64,000 bases of DNA from assembly GCF_034119845.1 (NCBI RefSeq), contig NZ_CP139420.1, positions 2,024,001-2,088,000 on the forward strand, read 5' to 3'. Every line of letters starts with the position of its first letter. Positions within the stretch are counted from its first letter, which is position 1. Under the pieces are notes generated by a model. That model saw only the letters and a list, made by a program, of their open reading frames with translations. It was not told where the DNA came from and did not search any database. This DNA is from Flavobacterium sp. NG2. Lineage in GTDB: Bacteria > Bacteroidota > Bacteroidia > Flavobacteriales > Flavobacteriaceae. This document shows, piece after piece, positions 1 to 8,655 of this stretch. The translations under genes were made by a program, and so were the position numbers.

Positions 1-674
1 TGGTGCTGGCTGTTGATGGTGAAGATGGATTGAAAAAATTAAATGAAAATCCTCCTCATTTAGTAATCAGTGATGTTATGATGCCTAAATTAAATGGATA
101 TGAATTATGCGAAGAAATTAAATCCAATTTAGAATTTTGTCATATTCCGATTATTTTATTGACTGCTATTGGTGATGATGTCAAAAAAATTGAAGGCCTA
201 GAATTGGGTGCTGATGATTATATTGTAAAACCTTTTTCAATCAAGTATCTTGAGGTTAGAGTAAAAAAATTATTAGAAAATAAACAACGAGTTTTAGAAT
301 ATTATTCCAGAAATAGTTTCTTACCAAAAGAATCTTTAATAAGCTCGGTTAAAGACCAACATTTTTTGGAAAAAATAAATATAGCGATAGAAAAAAACAT
401 GTCCAATTCTGCATTTGGAGTCGAAGAATTAGCGGCAGAGATTTGTATGAGTACGTCTCATTTTTATAGAAAATTAAAAGAACTCACAGGACAAGCTCCC
501 AATGTCTATCTTAGAAATTTCCGTATTCAAAAGGCTGCGGAATTATTATCAGAAAACAAAAAATTAACAGCAGCTGAAATAATGTACGAAATAGGGATTG
601 AATCAAAGTCTTATTTCTCTTCGGCATTCAAAAAAATTCACGGTGTTTCTCCTTCAGAGTTCATAAAAAAATAA
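1..674 (+). CDS. Hybrid two-component system regulator, C-terminal part (receiver + AraC HTH), 5' truncated by window edge
   Basis: This is the C-terminal end of what is most likely a hybrid two-component system (HTCS) regulator, the fused sensor kinase/response regulator that typically controls polysaccharide loci in Bacteroidota. The frame is open to the window edge and the first visible residues are already inside a receiver fold, so the GTG at position 3 is not the true start and the sensor and kinase parts lie outside. The receiver domain (about fragment residues 1-100) shows the phospho-acceptor Asp in ISDVMMP (D24) and the conserved Lys in VKPF. An AraC-type helix-turn-helix domain (about 125-223) ends in the typical SPSEFIKK. 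A stand-alone response regulator cannot be excluded. It lies directly upstream of the carbohydrate genes on the same strand and is the natural candidate to bind the repeated elements at 680, 13671, 18078 and 27378. Confidence 0.88.
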   Translation, partial: VLAVDGEDGLKKLNENPPHLVISDVMMPKLNGYELCEEIKSNLEFCHIPIILLTAIGDDVKKIEGLELGADDYIVKPFSIKYLEVRVKKLLENKQRVLEYYSRNSFLPKESLISSVKDQHFLEKINIAIEKNMSNSAFGVEELAAEICMSTSHFYRKLKELTGQAPNVYLRNFRIQKAAELLSENKKLTAAEIMYEIGIESKSYFSSAFKKIHGVSPSEFIKK

Positions 675-679
675 TGAAC

Positions 680-812
680 GATTTGAGCAAAAGGCTCACA
701 AAATCCCTTTAAAATAAGAGAATCTTGTTTCTCTAATCAATCTGATTGAATTCAGCAATAAAAAAGCATGACGTGAGCATGCTTTTTTGTTTGTTGTGGT
801 TGCATATTTGTA
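680..812 (+). promoter_or_regulatory. PUL regulatory element, copy A
   Basis: Copy A of an element found upstream of each block of the locus. Shared parts: GATTTGAG (680-687), CCCTTTAAAATAAG (705-718), the palindrome TCAATCTGATTGA (737-749) running into ATTCAGCAATAAAAAAGCA, and CATATTTGTA (803-812), a near match to the flavobacterial -7 box TAnnTTTG. Palindrome start to CATATTTG is 66 bp, the same as in copies B and C. The palindrome is probably the regulator operator and CATATTTG the promoter core; that role is inferred. Confidence 0.7.
760..788 (+). terminator. Rho-independent terminator-like hairpin after the HTCS gene
   Basis: Stem AAAAAAGCATG / CATGCTTTTTT with a 7-base loop (ACGTGAG) and a T run. 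It can end the regulator transcript, but it lies inside regulatory element A, between palindrome and promoter core. The other copies of the element do not form this hairpin. Confidence 0.6.
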
Positions 813-857
813 TATGTTCTGGTTTTGAGTTTCAATACATTAAAATAAAAGCTTTGG

Positions 858-1379
858 GTGAATTTATTTCGCCTGAAACTAAAGTATACAGATTTGGCTA
901 CCGTAGCGGGTTATGTTGATGATTGTGGTTGGAAAGTGTACCAATATGATGCACCTTGGGAGCAATTGGCGAAAGCCATCAAAGCGGGAAATCCACACGC
1001 TCCTATTGGCTTTAGCCAAAATATATTTCCAAATTTAACCCCTTTTAGTGACCTTGTAGTATCAGATGGATCAGGTAGAATACCAGAAATCCAACCTGAT
1101 TTTTTGTTTGAAAAAGGCGGACAATTAGAAGGACAACATCCTGTCAGCTGGTTTTATATGGACGGCTGGTCAAGTAGAACAGGAAATGGCGTTTTTACAG
1201 CCAAACCAAAATTTTCGGCTGAACAATATATCGAGATTTTTAAAAATGCAGCCAAAGCCAAAATGCTAATAACCATCAATTTAGCCATGACTCCAGATGT
1301 AACAACGGAACATCCTTTTTTTAATCCTGAGTGCATTGAAATCATGAAAAAGGTACGCAAAGTGATAAAAGGATATTAA
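858..1379 (+). pseudogene. N-terminally truncated glycosidase-like fragment
   Basis: A 173-codon open frame beginning at a weak GTG with no signal peptide, unlike every other enzyme of the locus. The visible part reads like the C-terminal half of a TIM-barrel glycosidase: an AIKAGNPHAPIGFS stretch similar in style to AVHAGNP.xxVAFNN of the two T9SS proteins here, then WFYMDGW, and an ending NPECIEIMKKVRKVIKGY that looks like a natural C-terminus. No N-terminal half precedes it; the upstream 45 bases lead straight into regulatory element A. The simplest reading is a deletion that joined the promoter region to the 3' half of a gene. The exact family is not recognised. It lies 29 bases before the next gene and may still be transcribed as leader of block 1. 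Confidence 0.55.
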
Positions 1380-1408
1380 AATGGAAAACACCCATAACAA
1401 TAACAAAA

Positions 1409-2578
1409 ATGAAAAAAAAAAAAGTTCTGATAACGCTATTATTCTGTGTGATTTTCACAGGATTTAACGCTGCTGTTTCACAAACATTATATAAAAATAG
1501 TGATGGAAGTACATTTGTGGCCAAAGATTTTTATCCAAAATTTAGTTGGGAAACAACGCCGCAGTATTTTATGTTTCAAGATTTGAGGCGTTTGCTAACA
1601 CCTGACGAAGTTGCATTTATTGCACCTCGCACTGATTTTATTTGTATCGAAAAATCACATGCAAAAGGACAATTAGGAGCTGCTGAATTAGGGGCTAAAG
1701 CAGAAGCTAAAGCGTTTAAAAAAGCAAATCCGAATATTAAAGTGCTGTTTTATTTTAACGCTGCCTATGCTTGGACCTATACATCGTACACCAAAGATTT
1801 TTCTGAGAAAGGCTTAAGTAAACACCCTGAACTAAAAAAGTTTTTGATTACTAATGCAAAAACAGGAAAGTTAGCAGAACACTTTGGCGCTTATTGTTAT
1901 GATTTATTAAATCCTGAATTCCGTGACTGGTGGGTGGAAACGGTTGCCAAAGGAGTAAGAGAATCAGGTTGTGATGGGGTCTTTATCGATCAAATGCATG
2001 GAAATAGTAAGTTTCGTCGAAATGACAAACCCGAAATTGAAATTGCGATGGGGCAAATGATGAAAGCACTTAAAGAGAAGTTAGGCGCAGAAAAAATACT
2101 ATTGGGCAATAACGCTAATAATGAAGACGCGAGATTTGTGTATCCTGATTGTGATGCTGTAATGTTTGAAAACTATTCAGAGACTCGATTTACTAAAGAA
2201 AGTTTGCTTAAGGAGTGGGGAGATATGCTAAAAAATGCGAAAGAAGGAAAAATATCCGTTTTCCGTTTGGGTGTTGATGGAGCAGGAAGAGGGAACATCA
2301 AACCGAATATGCCTGAGCTGTCCAAAGAAAAGTTAGAGTTTGCCCAGGCCTGTTATTTAATTGGAGCAGAACCGTATTCGTATTTTATGTACAGTTGGGG
2401 ATGGAAATTGAATACAGGGCCTTTGGTAGATTATCCTGACTTGCAAAAGCCTTTGGGAGCGCCAAAAGGAGCCTATAAAAGAATTAAACCTGATGCTTGG
2501 GAGTTTACTCGTGAATTTGAACATGCTAGTGTTTGGGTAAATACAGAAACAAGAGAAGCTAAAATTTCATGGAAATAA
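1409..2578 (+). CDS. Putative secreted glycoside hydrolase, TIM-barrel (GHL15-like)
   Basis: A 389-residue protein with a signal peptide (residues 1-25, ending AAVSQ). The body looks like the hypothetical glycosyl-hydrolase TIM-barrel families (GHL15-like): a strand KVLFYFNAAYAW, an acidic motif CDGVFIDQMHGN near residue 195 that would place an Asp at a strand end, ILLGNNAN, and AVMFENYSE with a further Glu. These are plausible catalytic acids but I cannot assign them. The length fits a single-domain periplasmic or surface enzyme; no T9SS tail or lipobox is seen. It lies 29 bases after a truncated fragment and 32 bases before the GH95 gene, so it is in the same transcript. A role in cleaving the fucose-rich glycan is inferred from context only. 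Confidence 0.6.
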   Translation: MKKKKVLITLLFCVIFTGFNAAVSQTLYKNSDGSTFVAKDFYPKFSWETTPQYFMFQDLRRLLTPDEVAFIAPRTDFICIEKSHAKGQLGAAELGAKAEAKAFKKANPNIKVLFYFNAAYAWTYTSYTKDFSEKGLSKHPELKKFLITNAKTGKLAEHFGAYCYDLLNPEFRDWWVETVAKGVRESGCDGVFIDQMHGNSKFRRNDKPEIEIAMGQMMKALKEKLGAEKILLGNNANNEDARFVYPDCDAVMFENYSETRFTKESLLKEWGDMLKNAKEGKISVFRLGVDGAGRGNIKPNMPELSKEKLEFAQACYLIGAEPYSYFMYSWGWKLNTGPLVDYPDLQKPLGAPKGAYKRIKPDAWEFTREFEHASVWVNTETREAKISWK

Positions 2579-2610
2579 TAATAAACTAACTTAAAAGTAA
2601 AATATATACA

Positions 2611-5265
2611 ATGATTATAAAATACAGACTTATTTCTTTTGTGCATCACTTGCTAATGGTGATGATTTTTAATGCCACTTTTTTTGTCGTTGCTCAAGAT
2701 GTAACGAACACTGATAGAGCAACAAAAACCTTACGTCTTTGGTACGACAAACCTACACCAGATAATGATAAAGGCTGGGTAAATCGTTCAATCCCAATGG
2801 GAAATGGTTATATGGGAGTTAATATTTTTGGAGGTATCACCACCGAACGAATCCAAATTACAGAGAATAGTCTATACGACTGGGGAGAAGATAATGGACT
2901 TAAACGTAGAGGTCTGAACAATTTTGCGGAGGTTTATATCGATTTCAATCATAAGAACACCAAAGCATACAAACAAGAACTAAACCTAAATAAAGGTGTT
3001 TCGTATGTGGAATATGAGGAAGAGGGTGTGAAATATTCAAGAGAATACTTTACCAGTTATCCCGATAAAGTAATGGCGATTCGTTTAAGTGCATCTAAAA
3101 AAGGAAAAGTATCGTTTACACTTCGCCCTAAGATTCCTTTTTTAGGAGTTGGAAAATCAGGCACTGTTTCGGCTAAGGGAGATATCATTACGCTTTCAGG
3201 AATGATGAATTATTACAAGATAAAGTTTGAAGGGCAATTCAAAGTCATTCCGCAAGGAGGTACTATGAAAGCAACAAATAGCGGAACGATTACGGTTGCT
3301 GATGCAAACAGTGCTGTCATTTTGATAGCCATTGGAACTAATTATAAGCTCGATTCTCAAGTTTTTTTGACCGAAGATCCCGCTAAAAAGTTAGCCGGTT
3401 TTCCTGATCCTCATGATAAGGTATCAAATTATTTAAAAGTGGCTTCGGTTAAGCCGTATGAGAAATTGTTGGCCAATCATTTGGCTGATTATACGAAGCT
3501 TTATAACCGTGTAAATTTTGACCTGGGTGCAGCTGAACCTACAATGCCTACCAATGATTTGGTTGATGGGTATCCTACAGGTAAATCAAGTAAATATCTG
3601 GAAGAACTTGCGTTTCAGTATGGACGTTATATGCTTATTTGCTCTTCCAGAAAAGGGACGCTTCCACCACATTTACAAGGGATTTGGAATGTATATGAGA
3701 AAGCTCCTTGGTCGTCTCAATATTTGCACGATACCAATGTACAAATGGCTTATGCACCTGTCTTCTCGGCTAATTTGCCAGAGTTATTTGAGTCGTATGT
3801 CGATTATTTTAAAACCTTTGAACCTAGACAACGTTTGTACGCCACGGAATACATTAAGCAATATAACAAAACACAACTAGATTCTAAAGGAGATAATGGT
3901 TGGTCAGGACCATTCTGGAGCAGTCCTTACACGGTTCCTGGCAAATCGCCAGTTGCTGGTTTTGGTACTGGTTCTTGGATTGGACTGCTATTTTGGGATT
4001 ATTACGATTTCACTCGTAATGAGTCGTTGTTAGCAGATAAGGTATATCCAGTACTTTATGAGCAGGCTAATTTTGTGTCTCGATTCGTAACAAATACCAA
4101 TGGCGTGTTATTAGCCAATCCTTCTTCAAGTCCAGAACAAAAAATCCGAAACACGGTGGGTACTACTTTTGACCAACAGATGTTTTATGAGAATCATCAT
4201 AATACGGTAAAGGCAGCTGAAATATTAAAGAGATCCGATAGCAGATTAGCAACCTATAAAAAACAATTACCGCTTTTAGATCCTATTCAGATTGGAAAAT
4301 CAGGACAGATTAAAGAATTCCGACAAGAGAATTATTTTGACGACATGGGGGATCCCAACCACCGTCATGCTTCTATGTTGTTAGGCTTATATCCAGGGCA
4401 ATTGATAAATGACAATACACCAGCTTGGCTCGATGCTGCCAAAGTGAGTTTGTTAAAACGAGATCATAAAACCAATATTGGATGGGCGCGTGCGGAGCGC
4501 ATTGCCATGTGGGCACGAGTACACGATGGAGAAGAGGCTTATTCCTTCTACAAAGAATTATTGGGAGAAAACTACATGCACAACTTGTTCAACGATCATC
4601 GTGGCGACCCGTTGTTCCAAGCGGATGCGAATTATGGTGCCACCGCAGGTGTAGCTGAGATGCTTTTACAAAGTCAAGACTATGTAGTAGCACCATTATC
4701 CGCTATGCCAAAAGAGTGGGCAGAAGGAAGCTATAGCGGACTCTTGGCACGTGGTAATTTTGAAGTTTCGGCAAAGTGGTCCAAGGGGCAGGCTGATTCG
4801 TTTGAAGTATTGTCTAAATCAGGAGGAACTTTAGCATTTAGGTACCCCAATGTTGCTAATGCGATAATTAAAACAGCCGAAGGTAAGAAAGTTGATTTTA
4901 AAGCTAAGGATAGTGACCATATCAGTATCAAAACCGTAGCTGGGCAAACGTATGTAATTAATGCCATTCCTGAATATGTTCCTGTGATGGCACCCTCAAA
5001 ATTAAAAATGGAAAGTAATTTGGCAGAAAATCAAATTCAGCTTTCTTGGAGCGAAAGTAAAGATGCCGTTGCTTACAATGTTTATCGTGCCGTGGGTAAC
5101 GCAGCAGACTATGAACAACTAGCTTCAAAAGTGAAAGAGACTAGTTTTGTTTACAAAGCTTCCGATTTAAAACAAACGAGTCAAATGACATTCAAGGTCA
5201 CAGCAGTACGTTCCGATGGAAGAGAGAGTAAAGAGGGAGCTACCACAATTTGGTTGTTGCCGTAA
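2611..5265 (+). CDS. GH95 family alpha-L-fucosidase / alpha-L-galactosidase with C-terminal FN3-like domain
   Basis: An 884-residue secreted enzyme with a signal peptide (about residues 1-30). The N-terminal GH95 motif is recognisable in RSIPMGNGYMGVNIFGG and RIQITENSLY. In the (alpha/alpha)6 barrel, the acid position is kept as E569 in GQIKEFRQE, followed by PNHRHASMLLGLYPG, and the Asp that supports the catalytic water is D672 in FQADANYG. The double-Asn motif of characterised GH95 enzymes appears here as HDTNVQM (373-379), so the first Asn aligns with D374 and the second with N376. Residues about 795-884 form a fibronectin-III-like domain. Known GH95 enzymes are inverting and release terminal alpha-1,2-fucose or L-galactose; the changed motif leaves specificity open. 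It sits between the GHL15-like and GH141-like genes in block 1. Confidence 0.88.
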   Translation: MIIKYRLISFVHHLLMVMIFNATFFVVAQDVTNTDRATKTLRLWYDKPTPDNDKGWVNRSIPMGNGYMGVNIFGGITTERIQITENSLYDWGEDNGLKRRGLNNFAEVYIDFNHKNTKAYKQELNLNKGVSYVEYEEEGVKYSREYFTSYPDKVMAIRLSASKKGKVSFTLRPKIPFLGVGKSGTVSAKGDIITLSGMMNYYKIKFEGQFKVIPQGGTMKATNSGTITVADANSAVILIAIGTNYKLDSQVFLTEDPAKKLAGFPDPHDKVSNYLKVASVKPYEKLLANHLADYTKLYNRVNFDLGAAEPTMPTNDLVDGYPTGKSSKYLEELAFQYGRYMLICSSRKGTLPPHLQGIWNVYEKAPWSSQYLHDTNVQMAYAPVFSANLPELFESYVDYFKTFEPRQRLYATEYIKQYNKTQLDSKGDNGWSGPFWSSPYTVPGKSPVAGFGTGSWIGLLFWDYYDFTRNESLLADKVYPVLYEQANFVSRFVTNTNGVLLANPSSSPEQKIRNTVGTTFDQQMFYENHHNTVKAAEILKRSDSRLATYKKQLPLLDPIQIGKSGQIKEFRQENYFDDMGDPNHRHASMLLGLYPGQLINDNTPAWLDAAKVSLLKRDHKTNIGWARAERIAMWARVHDGEEAYSFYKELLGENYMHNLFNDHRGDPLFQADANYGATAGVAEMLLQSQDYVVAPLSAMPKEWAEGSYSGLLARGNFEVSAKWSKGQADSFEVLSKSGGTLAFRYPNVANAIIKTAEGKKVDFKAKDSDHISIKTVAGQTYVINAIPEYVPVMAPSKLKMESNLAENQIQLSWSESKDAVAYNVYRAVGNAADYEQLASKVKETSFVYKASDLKQTSQMTFKVTAVRSDGRESKEGATTIWLLP

Positions 5266-5362
5266 ATAGGAGACTAACATTAACTAAACATACGACTCGG
5301 ATAAAGTATTTTAATTGAGTTTATTACAAAACTAATAACATAAATCAAATCATTTTATTTTC

Positions 5363-7732
5363 ATGAAAAAAACTTTTAAATGTTTATTATTCCTTTTCGG
5401 AACTCTAATTGCAACGGCTCAAACACAGGAAATTTATGTTAGCACGAAGGGTTCAGATTCTAATATAGGAAGTAAAAATAAGCCTTTGGCATCATTTGCA
5501 GCCGCTCAAAACAAAGCACGCACTTATGCTGGTAAGGAAACCGTTATGGTTTATTTTGCTGATGGCGCCTATTATCTCCCAGAAACGGTTGTTTTTACTT
5601 CAAAGGATAATGGCTCTAAAGCGCACCCCATTACCTATCGGGCCCAAAATGAAGGTAAAGCGATTTTGAGCGGTGGTACCAAGCTTAAGCTCAGTTGGAA
5701 AGCCTATCGCGACGGAATTTTTCAGGCGCAAACGCCAAAGGGAGTGATTATTGACCAAGTATTTATTGATGGATTAAACCAACGGATGGCTCGTTATCCT
5801 AACTATGATGCTAGTAAAAAAACAGATGCTTATCAAGGCTACGCAGCTAATGCTTTTTCTAAAGAGAGAGCTGCTGGTTGGAAAAATCCTAAAGGAGGGT
5901 ACATCCATGCGATGCATTCCAAACGTTGGGGAGGATATCATTATAGAATTACAGGAAAAGATGCCAAAGGAGAAGTCCTTTATGAAGGGGGTTGGCAAAA
6001 CAATCGCCAGTTAGGCATGCATCCAGAATTTCGTATGGTTGAAAATATTTTTGAAGAATTAGATGCAGAAGGAGAGTGGTTTCATGATGAAAAGACACAA
6101 ACCTTATACTACAAGCCTGAAAAAAATACCGATTTAAATACTGCTCAAGTTGAAGTAGTGCGATTAAAACAACTGATAGATTTTCAAGGTTCCATAGCGA
6201 ATCCTGTAAAGCATATTGGATTACAAGGTTTTGTTATAAAACATGCCGCCAGAACTTTTATGGAGACTAAGGAACCAATGGTGCGTTCGGATTGGGCTAT
6301 TTTTAGAGGCGGGGCATTTATGTTGACAGGTACCGAAGATATCCACATTGTAGATTGTGAATTCGATCAAGTAGGTGGAAACGCCATTTTTGTGAATAAG
6401 TATAATCGTCGAACCTTGATAAAAGGGAATCACATTCACCATTCAGGAGCCAGTGGTGTGTGTTTTGTAGGGGATCCCAATGCTTTGCGTAATCCTTTGT
6501 TTGAATATGGAGAAACCAATGATGTTTCAAAAATTGATACCACTCCTGGACCTAAAACGGAAAATTATCCCGCTTTGGGAGTTGTAGAAGACTGTTTGAT
6601 TCATGATATTGGAACGGTGGAACGCCAACCAGCGGGTGTTCAAATTGAAATGGCTATGGAAATTACCGTTAGAGATTGTTCGATTTACGACTGTGCTCGT
6701 TCCGGAATTAATGTTGGTGATGGTGCTTTTGGAGGCCATTTAATAGAGCGTTGTGATGTGTTTAATACCGTATTAGAAACACACGACCATGGTTCTTTTA
6801 ATTCTTGGGGACGCGACAGATATTGGCGTCTTAAAAATTTTGACATCAATAAATATCCAAAATTACCTTTTGCTGATGCTATCAAAACAACGGTAATTCG
6901 TAATAGTCGTTGGCGTTGTGACCATGGTTGGGATATTGATTTAGATGATGGCTCGACGAACTATGATATTTATAATAATTTAATGTTATCAGGAGGTTTA
7001 AAACTCCGTGAGGGCTATCGAAGACGTGCTTGGAATAATATCACAGTAAACAATACTTTTCATCCGCATGTTTGGTATAACCAAAGTGAAGATGAGGTGT
7101 TTTCAAATATTTTTATGTTTAAATATCAAGGTGTCAATGTTCCTAAGCAAAATATTACTGGGAAGCGAGTGGATAGTAATTTATTATTTGATGCCGAGTT
7201 AACACAATTATTCGGTTGGGACGAACATTCCATCGTAGCCGATCCTCAGTTTATCGATCCAGCTAATGGAGATTTTAGGGTAAAAGAAGGATCTCCAGCA
7301 TTTAAAATAGGTTTTAAAAACTTTCCAATGGATCAATTTGGAGTAAAAAAAGCCAGTCTTAAAAAGATAGCAAAAACACCTATTATACCTGCCTTAGGTG
7401 TCTCAGAGGAATTGAAGAAAAAGAATAAGTCGAAAAAAAAGGTAGAAGAGAAAACATGGATGGGAGCTAGTATCAGTAGCTTGTCAGGGATGGAATTTTC
7501 AGCTTATGGAGTGGCCAAAGAAGATGGTGGAGTGGCATTAAAAAAAGTACCTAAAAATTCCCAAGCAGCCCAAATAGGTTTTATGGAAGAAGATCTTATT
7601 TTGAGTGTAAACGGAAGAAAAGTGGCAAATGAAAACCAATTCATAAAGCTGATGAACGGAATAAAATCGGGTTTGGTTAAGTTTAAAGTAGTTCGGGAAC
7701 AGAAAGAAATGGAAATTAAAATGACTTTATAA
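5363..7732 (+). CDS. GH141-like right-handed beta-helix protein with C-terminal PDZ domain
   Basis: A 789-residue secreted protein; the signal peptide ends near residue 21 (IATAQTQE). It starts with the typical IYVSTKGSDSNIGSKNKPL opening of parallel beta-helix glycan enzymes, then has Asn/Asp-rich helix turns (GNAIFVNKYN, GNHIHHSGASGVCF, SGINVGDGAFGG) up to about residue 650 and a conserved ending DPANGDFRVKEGSPAFKIG. This matches GH141, which includes an alpha-L-fucosidase and a xylanase. After a Lys-rich linker (about 670-690) the last 95 residues form a PDZ-like domain (AAQIGFMEEDLILSVNGRKV). That addition is absent from the two other GH141-like proteins of this window. It is in block 1 between GH95 and the nucleoside-hydrolase-like gene. 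The fucosidase role is inferred. Confidence 0.72.
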   Translation: MKKTFKCLLFLFGTLIATAQTQEIYVSTKGSDSNIGSKNKPLASFAAAQNKARTYAGKETVMVYFADGAYYLPETVVFTSKDNGSKAHPITYRAQNEGKAILSGGTKLKLSWKAYRDGIFQAQTPKGVIIDQVFIDGLNQRMARYPNYDASKKTDAYQGYAANAFSKERAAGWKNPKGGYIHAMHSKRWGGYHYRITGKDAKGEVLYEGGWQNNRQLGMHPEFRMVENIFEELDAEGEWFHDEKTQTLYYKPEKNTDLNTAQVEVVRLKQLIDFQGSIANPVKHIGLQGFVIKHAARTFMETKEPMVRSDWAIFRGGAFMLTGTEDIHIVDCEFDQVGGNAIFVNKYNRRTLIKGNHIHHSGASGVCFVGDPNALRNPLFEYGETNDVSKIDTTPGPKTENYPALGVVEDCLIHDIGTVERQPAGVQIEMAMEITVRDCSIYDCARSGINVGDGAFGGHLIERCDVFNTVLETHDHGSFNSWGRDRYWRLKNFDINKYPKLPFADAIKTTVIRNSRWRCDHGWDIDLDDGSTNYDIYNNLMLSGGLKLREGYRRRAWNNITVNNTFHPHVWYNQSEDEVFSNIFMFKYQGVNVPKQNITGKRVDSNLLFDAELTQLFGWDEHSIVADPQFIDPANGDFRVKEGSPAFKIGFKNFPMDQFGVKKASLKKIAKTPIIPALGVSEELKKKNKSKKKVEEKTWMGASISSLSGMEFSAYGVAKEDGGVALKKVPKNSQAAQIGFMEEDLILSVNGRKVANENQFIKLMNGIKSGLVKFKVVREQKEMEIKMTL

Positions 7733-7780
7733 AATAACGCAATTAATCATTGCTAAGGGCAATAAAAATAAAATAAACAA

Positions 7781-8638
7781 ATGAAAATAAGTTTATTAAC
7801 AATTAGTATTCTTGTTTCTTTTTTAAGCTTTTCAGAAGTCATTTCTCAAACGTTTAATAAGAAAACCGATTTGTTACTGGCCAATTTTGACCTTAAACCA
7901 GATGAAGATGACGTGATGGCTACTGCTGCTCTGGCGTGCATGCTAAAACATCCTGATTTTGCCAAAGTCAATTATTTTGCAGTAATAGGTGCTTATGGAG
8001 ATCAAAAACATACTTTTATTACCGCTGGTATTCCTGACTATTACAACCATATATTTGGAAAAGAAAATGTCAATTGGACAAATGCTGATGCCAATTGGAA
8101 GGAATCAGTTAATCGAGCTAAAACTAAAGTTCTTAAGGTTTTGAAATCAGGAGGCAAAGTATTTGTGCAAGAAGCGGGACAATCGAACTTTACGTATGAT
8201 GTATTACAAGCTGTAATAATAGAAAGTATGGCTTTAGCGACTATTCAGAAGAATGTAATTATCGTCCAACACAGTGTTTACAATGAAAAGAACACGACTC
8301 CAACTAAATTAGCATGGTTAAAATCGAATACGGTTTATGTCAAAATAGATGATGGAAATACGGCTGATAATAGTACTCCAGGCTATCGTACGGAGGATTC
8401 CCAATGGCTAGAACTCGCAAAATCAGAAAAGAACCCAAATGCAGCAACCCGAAAAATATGGACTTTGGCGGATGAAGTTTGTGAGGAATGGGAAGGTTCT
8501 TGGACAAACAAATGGATCGCTGCGGGCGGTATCGACTTTTCGGATTGTGTCGAAAACTGGTATATATTCAAGCTGGATAATGAAGCAAATGACATTCCTT
8601 CCTTTTGGAATAAATATGTTACGAATAATAATAAGTAA
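7781..8638 (+). CDS. Secreted nucleoside-hydrolase-like protein of unknown function
   Basis: A 285-residue protein with a signal peptide (about 1-22). Near the N-terminus, NFDLKPDEDDVMATAALA resembles the DTDxGxDD calcium-binding motif of the nucleoside hydrolase fold, with extra residues inserted and the first Asp shifted. The rest (KVFVQEAGQSN, VIIVQHSVYNE, and a conserved-looking WTLADEVCEEWE) fits the divergent secreted nucleoside-hydrolase-like proteins sometimes found in Bacteroidota carbohydrate loci. Activity on nucleosides is unlikely in this setting; an N- or O-glycosidase role is only a guess. It follows the GH141-PDZ gene by 48 bases and precedes GH43 by 17 bases, so co-transcription is likely. 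Confidence 0.5.
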   Translation: MKISLLTISILVSFLSFSEVISQTFNKKTDLLLANFDLKPDEDDVMATAALACMLKHPDFAKVNYFAVIGAYGDQKHTFITAGIPDYYNHIFGKENVNWTNADANWKESVNRAKTKVLKVLKSGGKVFVQEAGQSNFTYDVLQAVIIESMALATIQKNVIIVQHSVYNEKNTTPTKLAWLKSNTVYVKIDDGNTADNSTPGYRTEDSQWLELAKSEKNPNAATRKIWTLADEVCEEWEGSWTNKWIAAGGIDFSDCVENWYIFKLDNEANDIPSFWNKYVTNNNK

Positions 8639-8655
8639 AATAAAAAGAAGAAAAA

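Noticed and set aside
760..788. Riboswitch or attenuator in front of block 1
   Set aside because: Simple terminator hairpin; copies B and C of the same element lack it, so it is not part of shared control.
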